A stretch of 64,000 nt of DNA. It comes from M55B118 sp964501715. GTDB taxonomy: Bacteria; Bacillota_I; Bacilli_A; Izemoplasmatales; Izemoplasmataceae. Below the pieces are notes generated by a model. That model did no database searches, was not told where the DNA came from, and was given only the letters and a program-made list of their open reading frames with translations. Below are positions 41,162-49,245 of this stretch, piece by piece. The DNA lies in the NCBI GenBank assembly GCA_964501715.1, contig CAZCTR010000002.1, positions 1-64,000 of the forward strand. The letters run 5' to 3'. The stretch's first letter is position 1. Every line of letters starts with the position of its first letter. Both the position numbers and the translations under genes were made by a program.

Positions 41162-43489
41162 ATGTATGAACCAACTGAAAAAAAAGCAGGCACCCTGCCA
41201 GGTATCGCCATAAGAGGCCTAGCGCCTTTTCCGAATACAGACGTACGCACCGAGGTCGGACGTTCGATCTCCAAAACCGCTCTTCTCGAAGCCGAGCGCA
41301 ACCATGACTCCTATGTCATCCTGCTCGTGCAGAAGAACCCCTCTGTAGAGGACCCTAAAGAGGAGGACATGCTGAACTACGGCATCATCGCCAAGATCGG
41401 CATCAAGATCAAGCTCCCCAACGGGAACTTCAAGGTCAAATTCGACCCTGTCATGCGTGCTGAAATCGATTCCTTTGAACAAAGGGACCCCTATTTCTCC
41501 GTGAACTTCGAGACACGCCCAGCCACAATCGACGACCCGGACGAGGAAGTCGCGCTTGTGCGCATGGTCGTCAAACAGATCATGGAAAACGCGCAGTCCA
41601 TCCTCAACAACCCCAAAAAATCCGTCGAGGACGCGCAAAGCGGCATGTCGAGCGACAAGCTCGCAGACCGCCTCGCGAGCAACCTCAAGATCCCCGAGAA
41701 CAAGAAGTTCAAGTATCTCGAGACTTCCTCGATCGACAAGCGCCTCAACTATCTTCTCGAAGACATAGAAAAAGAACGCCACATGAGCGAGATTGAAGAG
41801 AAGATCAACCGCACCGTGAAGAAGAACATCGATGAGAATCAGCGCGAATACTATCTGCGCGAGAAATTGCGCGCCATCCAGGAGGAGCTCGGTGACAAGG
41901 CCAAGAAGGAAAGCGAGATCGAGAACCTCAGGGAACAGATCAAGAACAAGGGCATGCCCGAACATATCGAGGAGAAAGCCCTCTATGAGCTCTCCCGTTA
42001 TGAGACCCTTCCCGCCTCGAGCGGGGAATCGGGCGTCATCCGCACCTATCTCGATTTTCTGATCGACCTGCCTTGGAGCGAGGAGACCGACGACACCACC
42101 GACATCAACAAGGCCGAAAACACCCTCGAAAAGACCCACTACGGACTTGAGAAGGTGAAACAGCGCATCATGGAATACCTTTCTGTGAAGCTGCTCACCG
42201 GAAAGAACCCGCAGACCATCCTCTGCCTTGTCGGCCCACCTGGAGTCGGCAAGACATCGCTCGCCCAATCCATCGCCGAGGCGCTCAACCGTAAATTCGT
42301 CAAGCAGTCGCTCGGCGGCGTCAAGGACGAAAGCGAGATCCGCGGTCACAGGCGGACCTACCTCGGAGCCCTGCCCGGCAGGATCCTTCAAGGGATGAGA
42401 AGCGCGAAGGTCTTGAACCCGCTCTTCCTTCTCGACGAGATCGACAAGCTCGGAAGCGACTACAAGGGAGACCCGAGCGCCGCGATGCTTGAAGTGCTCG
42501 ACCCCACGGAGAACCACCGTTTCTCCGACCATTACCTCGAGGACCAATACGACCTCTCGAAAGTGCTTTTCATCACCACCGCGAACTATCTGTACAACAT
42601 TCCCGCCCCCCTTCGCGACAGGATGGAAATCATCGAGCTCTCAAGCTATACCGAGATCGAGAAATTCCATATTTCCAAAAAACACCTTCTGAGCAAACAG
42701 ATCGAGACCCACGGCCTCGAAGCGAAGAAACTCACCATCGACGACGACGCGGTCATGACGATGATCCGTTCCTACACCAAGGAAGCGGGGGTCCGTCAGC
42801 TCGACCGTCTCTTCGGCACCATCGTGCGCAAGGCGATCAAGCGGATCCTCTCTGAGAAAGCCGATCACGTGCACGTCAAGAACGACAACCTCACGGATTT
42901 CCTCGGAAAACCGAAATATACCTCCCACGAAGCCGATAAGGAACCACAGATCGGTGCGGCCACCGGGCTCGCCTACACCCAGTTCGGAGGCGACACCCTG
43001 ACAGTCGAAGTCGCCTATTACAAGGGCAGCGGAAAACTCTCCCTCACCGGACAGCTCGGCGACGTCATGAAGGAATCCGCTGAAGCGGCCCTCTCCTACG
43101 TGCGCGCCAACAGCGAGATGTTCGAGATCAAGAAGCAACTCTTCGATGACTCGAACGTCCACATCCACGTCCCCGAGGGCGCCGTCCCAAAAGACGGACC
43201 ATCCGCGGGCATCACCATCGCGGTCGCCCTGGTGAGCGCCCTCACCAAGCGCCGGGTCGACAACACCGTCGGCATGACCGGCGAGATCACCTTAAGAGGC
43301 CGCGTGCTTCCTATTGGCGGTCTCAAGGAGAAAGCCATCGCCGCGCACAGGAGTGGCCTCAAGACCATCCTGATCCCCAAAGAGAACGAACGCGACATCG
43401 ACGATATTCCCGAAGAAGTCAGAAACGCCCTCACCATCAAGAGTGTCACCAGCATCGATGATGTCCTGGGCTACACCCTTCTAGACTGA
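41162..43489 (+). CDS. lon: ATP-dependent Lon protease
   Basis: 775 aa with complete LonA architecture. N-terminal substrate domain ~1-200, coiled coil ~200-300, AAA+ module with Walker A GPPGVGKT at 358-365, and protease domain with Ser681 (KDGPSAG) and Lys724 (GGLKEK) as the catalytic dyad. AAGAGGTGA precedes the ATG. Followed by its own terminator. engB, its usual next gene, is displaced 3 kb downstream. Confidence 0.98.
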   Translation: MYEPTEKKAGTLPGIAIRGLAPFPNTDVRTEVGRSISKTALLEAERNHDSYVILLVQKNPSVEDPKEEDMLNYGIIAKIGIKIKLPNGNFKVKFDPVMRAEIDSFEQRDPYFSVNFETRPATIDDPDEEVALVRMVVKQIMENAQSILNNPKKSVEDAQSGMSSDKLADRLASNLKIPENKKFKYLETSSIDKRLNYLLEDIEKERHMSEIEEKINRTVKKNIDENQREYYLREKLRAIQEELGDKAKKESEIENLREQIKNKGMPEHIEEKALYELSRYETLPASSGESGVIRTYLDFLIDLPWSEETDDTTDINKAENTLEKTHYGLEKVKQRIMEYLSVKLLTGKNPQTILCLVGPPGVGKTSLAQSIAEALNRKFVKQSLGGVKDESEIRGHRRTYLGALPGRILQGMRSAKVLNPLFLLDEIDKLGSDYKGDPSAAMLEVLDPTENHRFSDHYLEDQYDLSKVLFITTANYLYNIPAPLRDRMEIIELSSYTEIEKFHISKKHLLSKQIETHGLEAKKLTIDDDAVMTMIRSYTKEAGVRQLDRLFGTIVRKAIKRILSEKADHVHVKNDNLTDFLGKPKYTSHEADKEPQIGAATGLAYTQFGGDTLTVEVAYYKGSGKLSLTGQLGDVMKESAEAALSYVRANSEMFEIKKQLFDDSNVHIHVPEGAVPKDGPSAGITIAVALVSALTKRRVDNTVGMTGEITLRGRVLPIGGLKEKAIAAHRSGLKTILIPKENERDIDDIPEEVRNALTIKSVTSIDDVLGYTLLD

Positions 43490-43494
43490 ATACC

Positions 43495-43532
43495 AAAGGA
43501 CGCCAATCATAATCCGGCGTCCTTTTTTTTTC
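43495..43532 (+). terminator. terminator after lon
   Basis: AAAGGACGCC pairs with GGCGTCCTTT, followed by eight or more T. Confidence 0.93.
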
Positions 43533-43636
43533 AGGGTGAAAAGAAGTCCGAAGTTGATATGTTGGCATCACACAGACACCATGACAGAAGGACTCGGATA
43601 TAAAATACGCTAAAGGACATATCACGTTAACATACC

Positions 43637-43665
43637 TTGACAGCCTATGCATAATAGCCTATACT
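43637..43665 (+). promoter_or_regulatory. promoter of the PadR-linked operon
   Basis: TTGACA (43637-43642), 17-bp spacer, TATACT (43660-43665), near consensus. Confidence 0.75.
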
Positions 43666-43687
43666 ATACATAACCTATTTATGCATA
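43646..43687. promoter_or_regulatory. candidate PadR operator (inverted repeat across promoter)
   Basis: TATGCATAA (43646-43654) and TTATGCATA (43679-43687) are exact inverted repeats flanking the -10 box, with further CCTAT repeats between them. Position suits autorepression by the operon's PadR protein. Confidence 0.5.
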
Positions 43688-43700
43688 TGGAGGAACACAC

Positions 43701-44870
43701 ATGGAAGATAAGATCAGAAAGTATGTCGCGTACCATTTCAGAAACAAAAGAGGAAAAGAGAAAGACGATTTGATTGAAGAAGTCACCAGTAACCTGTTGG
43801 AACGTTTCGAGGAACTGAAGGATACCTATGATGATGAAACGCGTGCCTACCGTGAGACCATTGCCCGCATGGGGGACTTCACAGATGTGGATCGCGATTA
43901 CAATCCCGCATACACCCTGACCCCTGAACTTCATGATGCCGGTCTCCTTGTGGGTGTGGTGCTTGGCCTCTTCGGCCTGGTGGCGATCTTCCTACATGCG
44001 TCGCTCGCTTTCCTGTTGACGGTCGTATCCATCGTTTTGTTTGTGTCGAGCGCATATTATACCTATCACAAGGCCCAGTATGAAAAGACAGTGAACGGGG
44101 ATATCGACCGATTTCATCTTTATTTGGACAAGAGCTTTTCCCATCTGAAGACTGCGTTCATTTTCTGGGGCATCACCTTCACCATCCTCTTCGGACAATT
44201 GATTGCGGGGACAATCATTTTTATTGAGGGCATCAACAACCCCATGTTTGTCATCAGCGATCTTGCAGCGTTCATTGGGCTCTATTTTTTCAGTTTCAGT
44301 ATCGCAACGGTGGTTATCGGTGTGTTTTTCCACCACATTCATGCAAAGATCATGACACACTACTATTCCTTGAGCGGCAAAGACCACCTCGACGGTACTT
44401 TCAAAAAAGGGTTGGGGATGCTCAAATGGGACGGTTTTTTCAAGACCATGACCTTGCGTAAGGCCTTGCCCTTTATTGCGATGGGTTTTCTCCTCGTCGG
44501 ACTGTTTACATCCATTAGGCTTCATGGCCTGAACGGGTATATCGAATGGCCTGTGATTCCCATGGTGTTTGAACTCATTGCGCCGAGATATTATTTTATC
44601 GGCGCGCTTCTCATAGTCACAAAAGCAGCCTTGGTGGCTGCAAGCATAAAAGTGATCAGGCATCCTTCATCTTCCCATAGATGGATGCATCTCAGCGCTT
44701 TCTCGATTTTTGCGGCATATGCGCTCACCTATGGACTGGTGCTGCAAAACACCTTTTATTTTCCATCTTTTTTCAATATGTTGACACTCATGGCATTCTA
44801 TCTTGTCATCGCCTTGGTCCTGAGCATCCTTTCAAGAATCAAAAGAGACGAAACCAAAGGGCGGATGTAG
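43701..44870 (+). CDS. multi-pass membrane protein with DUF1700-like N-terminus, PadR-associated
   Basis: 389 aa. Residues 1-65 are a charged helical domain (IRKYVAYHF ... DDLIEEVTSNLLERFEELK) of the kind found at the N-terminus of DUF1700/permease-prefix proteins encoded next to PadR regulators. About nine transmembrane helices follow. Function unknown. It may be a signal or envelope-stress module. GGAGG lies 8 nt before the ATG. Here the membrane gene precedes the PadR gene, the reverse of the common order. Confidence 0.7.
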   Translation: MEDKIRKYVAYHFRNKRGKEKDDLIEEVTSNLLERFEELKDTYDDETRAYRETIARMGDFTDVDRDYNPAYTLTPELHDAGLLVGVVLGLFGLVAIFLHASLAFLLTVVSIVLFVSSAYYTYHKAQYEKTVNGDIDRFHLYLDKSFSHLKTAFIFWGITFTILFGQLIAGTIIFIEGINNPMFVISDLAAFIGLYFFSFSIATVVIGVFFHHIHAKIMTHYYSLSGKDHLDGTFKKGLGMLKWDGFFKTMTLRKALPFIAMGFLLVGLFTSIRLHGLNGYIEWPVIPMVFELIAPRYYFIGALLIVTKAALVAASIKVIRHPSSSHRWMHLSAFSIFAAYALTYGLVLQNTFYFPSFFNMLTLMAFYLVIALVLSILSRIKRDETKGRM

Positions 44871-44871
44871 C

Positions 44872-45192
44872 ATGGAACTCACCGGTGATTTGCTCAGGGG
44901 GCACACGGACATGATTCTCCTTGCAATTTTGAACCGGAAGGACTCCTATGGTTATGAAATCAACAAGCAGATCGAACGGGCCTCTGAAAAAACGTTCATT
45001 CTGACAGAAGCCACACTCTATACCGCGTTCAAACGCCTGGAGGCCAAAGGGTGGATCGCGTCGTATTGGAAAGTGAGCGATTCGGGGAAAAAAAGGAAAT
45101 ACTACACCATCACCCCTTCAGGAAAAGAAACGCTCATCGAACAAGAAAAAGCGTGGGACCATACCAAGACCATCATTGATACCCTTCTCTAA
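44872..45192 (+). CDS. PadR-family transcriptional regulator
   Basis: 106 aa. Winged helix of PadR type: GHTDMILLAILNRKDSYGYEI, LTEATLYTAFKRLEAKGWI, then a basic wing KKRKYYTITPSGKE. The C-terminal helix gives dimerisation. ATG one base after the upstream stop, so translation is coupled; no good ribosome binding site of its own. Likely represses its own operon through the inverted repeat at 43646-43687. Confidence 0.92.
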   Translation: MELTGDLLRGHTDMILLAILNRKDSYGYEINKQIERASEKTFILTEATLYTAFKRLEAKGWIASYWKVSDSGKKRKYYTITPSGKETLIEQEKAWDHTKTIIDTLL

Positions 45193-45204
45193 GAACGATT
45201 CGAC

Positions 45205-45238
45205 AAGCTCTCTTTGTCTCAGACCAGGAGAGCTTTTT
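45205..45238 (+). terminator. terminator after the PadR gene
   Basis: AAGCTCTC pairs with GAGAGCTT, followed by T-run. Confidence 0.8.
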
Positions 45239-45285
45239 CACGTCTTTTCCTCCGGTTTTGTAACTATCGGCAATCAGGTAAGCGT

Positions 45286-45315
45286 TTGACAGGCCGCTTT
45301 AACTCTTGTTAGAAT
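45286..45315 (+). promoter_or_regulatory. promoter of the acidic repeat lipoprotein
   Basis: TTGACA (45286-45291), 18-bp spacer, TAGAAT (45310-45315), 19 nt before the start codon. Confidence 0.65.
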
Positions 45316-45334
45316 AATTTGTGAGGTGATCAGC

Positions 45335-46636
45335 ATGATGAAGCGATTTGTGTACACTCTATTTCTAGGTGCGGTGGTGTTCACCCTTGCAGGGTGTGAA
45401 GCGGAGGAACCATCCATCTCGATTGAGCATGCGGATGTTAAAGAAGATGAAGTGACCTTCGACGTGGCCATCGATGATCCGGATGACACCCTCTCGGTCA
45501 TGGATATCGTCCTTCTGGATGAAGACTCGAATGAAGTGACTAGCCTGAATGAAACGGACTTGGATGGCATCACGGGCTTTGAAGGCGCATATTTCACTAA
45601 TCTTGCCGAAGCGACGGACTACACCATCAAGGTGCACGCCGACTACACCATTGAGGATACGGCCCATGAAGAGACCATGATGGACACCGTCACATTTGAG
45701 ACGGAACCGTATCTCGAGCTTGATGCAACGTTCGACGCTGCCGAGGTCAATGAAAATGAAATCAGCTTCGATTTGTCCATCGATGACCCCCAGGACGTCG
45801 TCATCGGTCTTGAAGTCCTGCTCAAAGGACCGGAGGGAAACGTGGTCACCACACTCGATGAGACGGATGGACTGTCAACAGGGATGAATGAGGATGTCTC
45901 TTTTTGGAATCTTCATTATGAGACGGATTACTCAGTTGAAGTCCGGGCGGATTACCATGACGGCCATATGACACGCGAAGCGAAGACACTGGGCACGAAG
46001 GCGTTCGAAACAGAACCCGCGATTGAACCCGACGCAGCCATACACAATGAGACTGTCCAAGGACACGCGGTCCATTTCGATCTGGAACTGAGCGATCCAT
46101 CCGGCATCCTCGATGATGTAAACGCCGTCCTCTATGATGAACAGGATGACGAGGTGGCCCGTCTGTCTTACGAGGATGATGACTTCGGCCTGGGCATGAA
46201 CGAGGCACTCGCCTTCAACATGCTTGCATATGACACGGCCTACACCATGAAGGTCATCGCGGATATCTATCCTGATGGCACCTTGGATGAGGACGTGGTC
46301 CTCAACACCCATACGTTCACGACCGGTGTCTATGAAGAGCCATCCGGGACGCTTGAGGTCACTGAACTCACTGAGGATTCGGTGACGTTCACTGCGTCAC
46401 TCGCCGACGATGCACACACCGTCACATTCCCTGCCGTGTTTATTTTTGAATCAGGAGAAGAGGACCCCCTCGCCGTTCATGGGGATGATGTCCTGAGTGC
46501 GGGGGATAACACGTCGCTCTCATTCACAGGGCTTGAGACAGGAAAGGCCTATGACCTGGTATTCATGGCTGATTATTTCGATGGTGAGGAAGAAACGGCC
46601 ATCCATTTCGACGCCATGACCATAACCCCCGAGTGA
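45335..46636 (+). CDS. acidic lipoprotein with four Ig/FN3-like repeats
   Basis: 433 aa. Signal peptide with lipobox TLAGC. Four divergent beta-rich repeats of ~100 aa follow, each built as xSFDLSIDDPxxVIxxxxVLLxDxxGNxVxxL ... TDYTxKVxADY ... TFETEP. They are probably Ig-like or fibronectin-type surface domains. Very rich in Asp and Glu. Start at 45335 lies 6 nt after GAGGTG. No catalytic motif. Anchored outside the cell membrane; ligand unknown. Confidence 0.75.
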   Translation: MMKRFVYTLFLGAVVFTLAGCEAEEPSISIEHADVKEDEVTFDVAIDDPDDTLSVMDIVLLDEDSNEVTSLNETDLDGITGFEGAYFTNLAEATDYTIKVHADYTIEDTAHEETMMDTVTFETEPYLELDATFDAAEVNENEISFDLSIDDPQDVVIGLEVLLKGPEGNVVTTLDETDGLSTGMNEDVSFWNLHYETDYSVEVRADYHDGHMTREAKTLGTKAFETEPAIEPDAAIHNETVQGHAVHFDLELSDPSGILDDVNAVLYDEQDDEVARLSYEDDDFGLGMNEALAFNMLAYDTAYTMKVIADIYPDGTLDEDVVLNTHTFTTGVYEEPSGTLEVTELTEDSVTFTASLADDAHTVTFPAVFIFESGEEDPLAVHGDDVLSAGDNTSLSFTGLETGKAYDLVFMADYFDGEEETAIHFDAMTITPE

Positions 46637-46643
46637 ACCATCC

Positions 46644-46675
46644 GGCAATCGCGCAAGCGATTGCCTTTTTCTTTT
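46644..46675 (+). terminator. terminator after the repeat lipoprotein, overlapping the engB promoter
   Basis: GGCAATCGC-GCAA-GCGATTGCC followed by TTTTTCTTTT. Confidence 0.92.
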
Positions 46676-46689
46676 GCCTCATGTACAAT
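46661..46689 (+). promoter_or_regulatory. promoter of engB, -35 in the terminator arm
   Basis: TTGCCT (46661-46666) is the end of the terminator stem. A 17-bp spacer and TACAAT (46684-46689) follow. Confidence 0.6.
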
Positions 46690-46706
46690 GGTTTCGAGGT
46701 GATACC

Positions 46707-47291
46707 ATGATTATCCGTTCCATCACAGGGCCAATCACAGTCACACAGCCCAAGGACTATCCCGAAGAACGCCTGCCCGAATTCCTTTTCGCCGGCCGTT
46801 CGAATGTCGGAAAGAGCTCATTGATCAACCGTGTGCTCAGACGCAAGAACCTCGCCTACACTTCCCAAAACCCCGGAAAGACGCAGACCGTCAACTTCTT
46901 CACCGTCAATGACTTGTTCACGGTGGTCGATGTGCCCGGATACGGCTATGCCCGCGTCTCAAAGGTCAAACGTGCGGAGTTCGGTGAGATGATCGAACTC
47001 TATCTGACCACCCGCAGGACGCTCAGAAGAATCTTCATGCTCGTCGATGCGCGGCACAAGCCGAGCGAGGATGACTGTCTCATGAGCGACTTTCTAAGGC
47101 ACTACGGCATTCCCTTCACTATCCTCGCGACCAAGGCGGACAAAGTCAAACGTAACCAGCGGCCCAAAGCCGAAAAGCTGATCCGTGAGACGCTTGGTCT
47201 TGATGCGATCGACGAGGTCCTTTTCGTCTCTGCGACCAAGGATGAGGGCATTGACGCCCTTCGTGAGAAGATCGTTCACGAAAGCCAATAG
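46707..47291 (+). CDS. engB: ribosome biogenesis GTPase EngB (YihA/YsxC)
   Basis: 194 aa, TRAFAC GTPase for 50S subunit assembly. G1 GRSNVGKS at 30-37, G3 DVPGYGYA, G4 TKADK, and switch region NPGKTQTVNFF are all intact. ATG at 46707 has GAGGTGATACC before it. In most Bacillota this gene directly follows lon; here three genes lie between. Confidence 0.97.
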   Translation: MIIRSITGPITVTQPKDYPEERLPEFLFAGRSNVGKSSLINRVLRRKNLAYTSQNPGKTQTVNFFTVNDLFTVVDVPGYGYARVSKVKRAEFGEMIELYLTTRRTLRRIFMLVDARHKPSEDDCLMSDFLRHYGIPFTILATKADKVKRNQRPKAEKLIRETLGLDAIDEVLFVSATKDEGIDALREKIVHESQ

Positions 47292-47501
47292 CCATGGCCT
47301 GAGCACGACCGTTCAAATCGACTTGAAATCGAGATACCTGATTTGGTTCTTAAAGGAAGGGAGCAAGCTGGAAAATCCAAACATGTAACAACACGTTCGT
47401 TGCAATGCTGTAAAGCCGGACAGACATGCAGAAATTTTTAGTGAAAACTATCTTTTATCTTATTCACTCTTTTTTGATTTAATAAAGAAGGATGTGCAAG
47501 T

Positions 47502-48920
47502 ATGAATGTTTTCGAAACGCTGATATTGAATTTTATTACGTACCTTCCGGTGATCATCATCCTTTATTTCGTCCTGATCTCCATCCTGACTCGAATTAAA
47601 TGGATTGCCGCCTCCAAGCTCTTCATCGGATTCAAAAAGACAACAGGGGCTATGGTCATCATTGTGATTGTAGTCTATTTTGTCCTGTCCATAGCGACTG
47701 AACAATCTGAGTTCAATGAATTTGATATATATACATCGCTTTTCCAAGCATTGATCACCTATATCATTGTGCATATGGTGCTTAACCAGATAAGCCATGA
47801 CTATAGCGATCATTTCGAAACAGATTTTGATCCCGTCATAGAAAGATATCATTTGGAAAAACCATCCATGATCAAGATTCATGATAGCAACAGTGAAGAG
47901 CCCCTATACTTTCCCAATGTGATGGTGTATCGGAAACAAAGGGACACCGTTTTGAGTATTGAGTTCATGAATCAGTATGTCCCTTTGGACCCCTTGCTTG
48001 TAAAGAATGCCGACAAGATCGCGTTCGAGTATCATCAGTCCAGAAATGCGGACATAATGAACGAACCGCTTTTGAAACTGCAGGATGTCCAAAACGGGTT
48101 CATCAAGCTGGCAAAAACAAAGAACATTGACAAAGTCATCACCAACTGGAGTGTGGATTTTAAATTCAAGGACGCCTTCTCGATACGGGATTGGTTTGAA
48201 CCCGGACCATATCTCTCCGATTTGAAGGAATCTGAAATGTCGAACGGCATAGGGTTCAACATTGTCGTCAAGACAACCGATGACAAATTCATCATCTCAA
48301 GGCGGAATAAGAAGACACTGGTCAGCAACAGCAATTATGCATCGTCATTGATGGGACGCATTCCTTTGAACCTATTCAAAAGAAGATTCAATATGCGCTT
48401 TGAAGCTATGGAAGGGGCGTTTCAAGACAAGCTTTTCACTTTTTTTGCGGAGTATTTGAAAGGGTATTATCTGCCGCTTCACACTGACACCGACCATGTC
48501 AAGGAGGCGATTGAACTTATGGCTGTCGGCCGGGACCTCTTGACCGGCGGGACCCCTCAATTCTATTTGTATTGTGATCTGGCCAACATAAGAACCCTGA
48601 GTGACAGGGCGGACTCATCTTTTGTCAAGGACCAGTACCTGAACAATATCGAGCAGGCATTGAACAGTGACCATCCCGATCATGATCTAATAGACATATA
48701 TCGATTAAAAAATAAGAAATTCAACCAGAAACATCCTCTGCATTTCAAGGGTGAAGACGAGATCAAACTATTGAAAAGGAAGACGGAGTCAAACCATCCG
48801 AACCTATTGCTTGCGATAAAAGAGGGGGACGGATTCAAAAAGGTACCGTTCACGCCAAGCGAAATGGTCGTATGGGCATTTCTCAAAAACATGAAACAAT
48901 TCAAGATCCGTGTAGAGTGA
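47502..48920 (+). CDS. orphan membrane protein with degenerate Nudix-like region, unknown
   Basis: 472 aa. Three hydrophobic segments (~10-28, 45-63, 75-97), then a long soluble part. Residues ~245-340 read like the first strands of a Nudix fold (GIGFNIVVKTTDDKFIISRRNK). A degenerate helix (EGAFQDKLFTFFAEYLKGYY) stands where the metal-binding box should be, without the REExxEE acids. The tail contains PSEMVVWAFLKNM. AT-richer and with looser codon use than all neighbours, which suggests recent acquisition. AGAAGGATG gives a fair ribosome binding site. No partner gene. Confidence 0.65.
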   Translation: MNVFETLILNFITYLPVIIILYFVLISILTRIKWIAASKLFIGFKKTTGAMVIIVIVVYFVLSIATEQSEFNEFDIYTSLFQALITYIIVHMVLNQISHDYSDHFETDFDPVIERYHLEKPSMIKIHDSNSEEPLYFPNVMVYRKQRDTVLSIEFMNQYVPLDPLLVKNADKIAFEYHQSRNADIMNEPLLKLQDVQNGFIKLAKTKNIDKVITNWSVDFKFKDAFSIRDWFEPGPYLSDLKESEMSNGIGFNIVVKTTDDKFIISRRNKKTLVSNSNYASSLMGRIPLNLFKRRFNMRFEAMEGAFQDKLFTFFAEYLKGYYLPLHTDTDHVKEAIELMAVGRDLLTGGTPQFYLYCDLANIRTLSDRADSSFVKDQYLNNIEQALNSDHPDHDLIDIYRLKNKKFNQKHPLHFKGEDEIKLLKRKTESNHPNLLLAIKEGDGFKKVPFTPSEMVVWAFLKNMKQFKIRVE

Positions 48921-48966
48921 GGCTCATGGGTGAGTATGTGTGCCCGGAAGGTCAACCACAAAACAC

Positions 48967-48995
48967 TTGATAACCCCGCCCCCGTGTGGTAGAAT
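48967..48995 (+). promoter_or_regulatory. promoter of the valS T-box transcript
   Basis: TTGATA (48967-48972), 17-bp spacer, TAGAAT (48990-48995). Confidence 0.7.
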
Positions 48996-48999
48996 ACAT

Positions 49000-49221
49000 G
49001 CAGATACGATGAACGGGAAGAGTAGAGGCCCAACCCTCAAAGAGAGCCAGTGGTGCTGTGAACTGGCAGGGAGATCCCTCGAAGGTAGCCCGGGAGTAGG
49101 TTTGGTGAACCGAAGTAGCCAATCCCGTCGGCGGCGTTAACGCTTCGAGTGCCGGCGCTTGCCGGAATAAAGGTGGTACCGCGGACATTCCGCCCTTGAT
49201 CAATGATCAAGGGCTTTTTTT
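49000..49221 (+). ncRNA. T-box leader (Val specifier) of valS
   Basis: Stem I shows the AGAGAGCC...GGTGCTGTGAACTGG distal motifs. The lower helix ACGGG/CCCG and upper GAGG/CCTC place GTA followed by G (49085-49087) in the specifier loop, a valine codon. T-box core AGGTGGTACCGCGG is at 49171-49184. Terminator GCCCTTGATC-AAT-GATCAAGGGC with T-run is at 49192-49221. Confidence 0.97.
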
Positions 49222-49245
49222 AAACGAAAATAGGAGGTAATGAAC

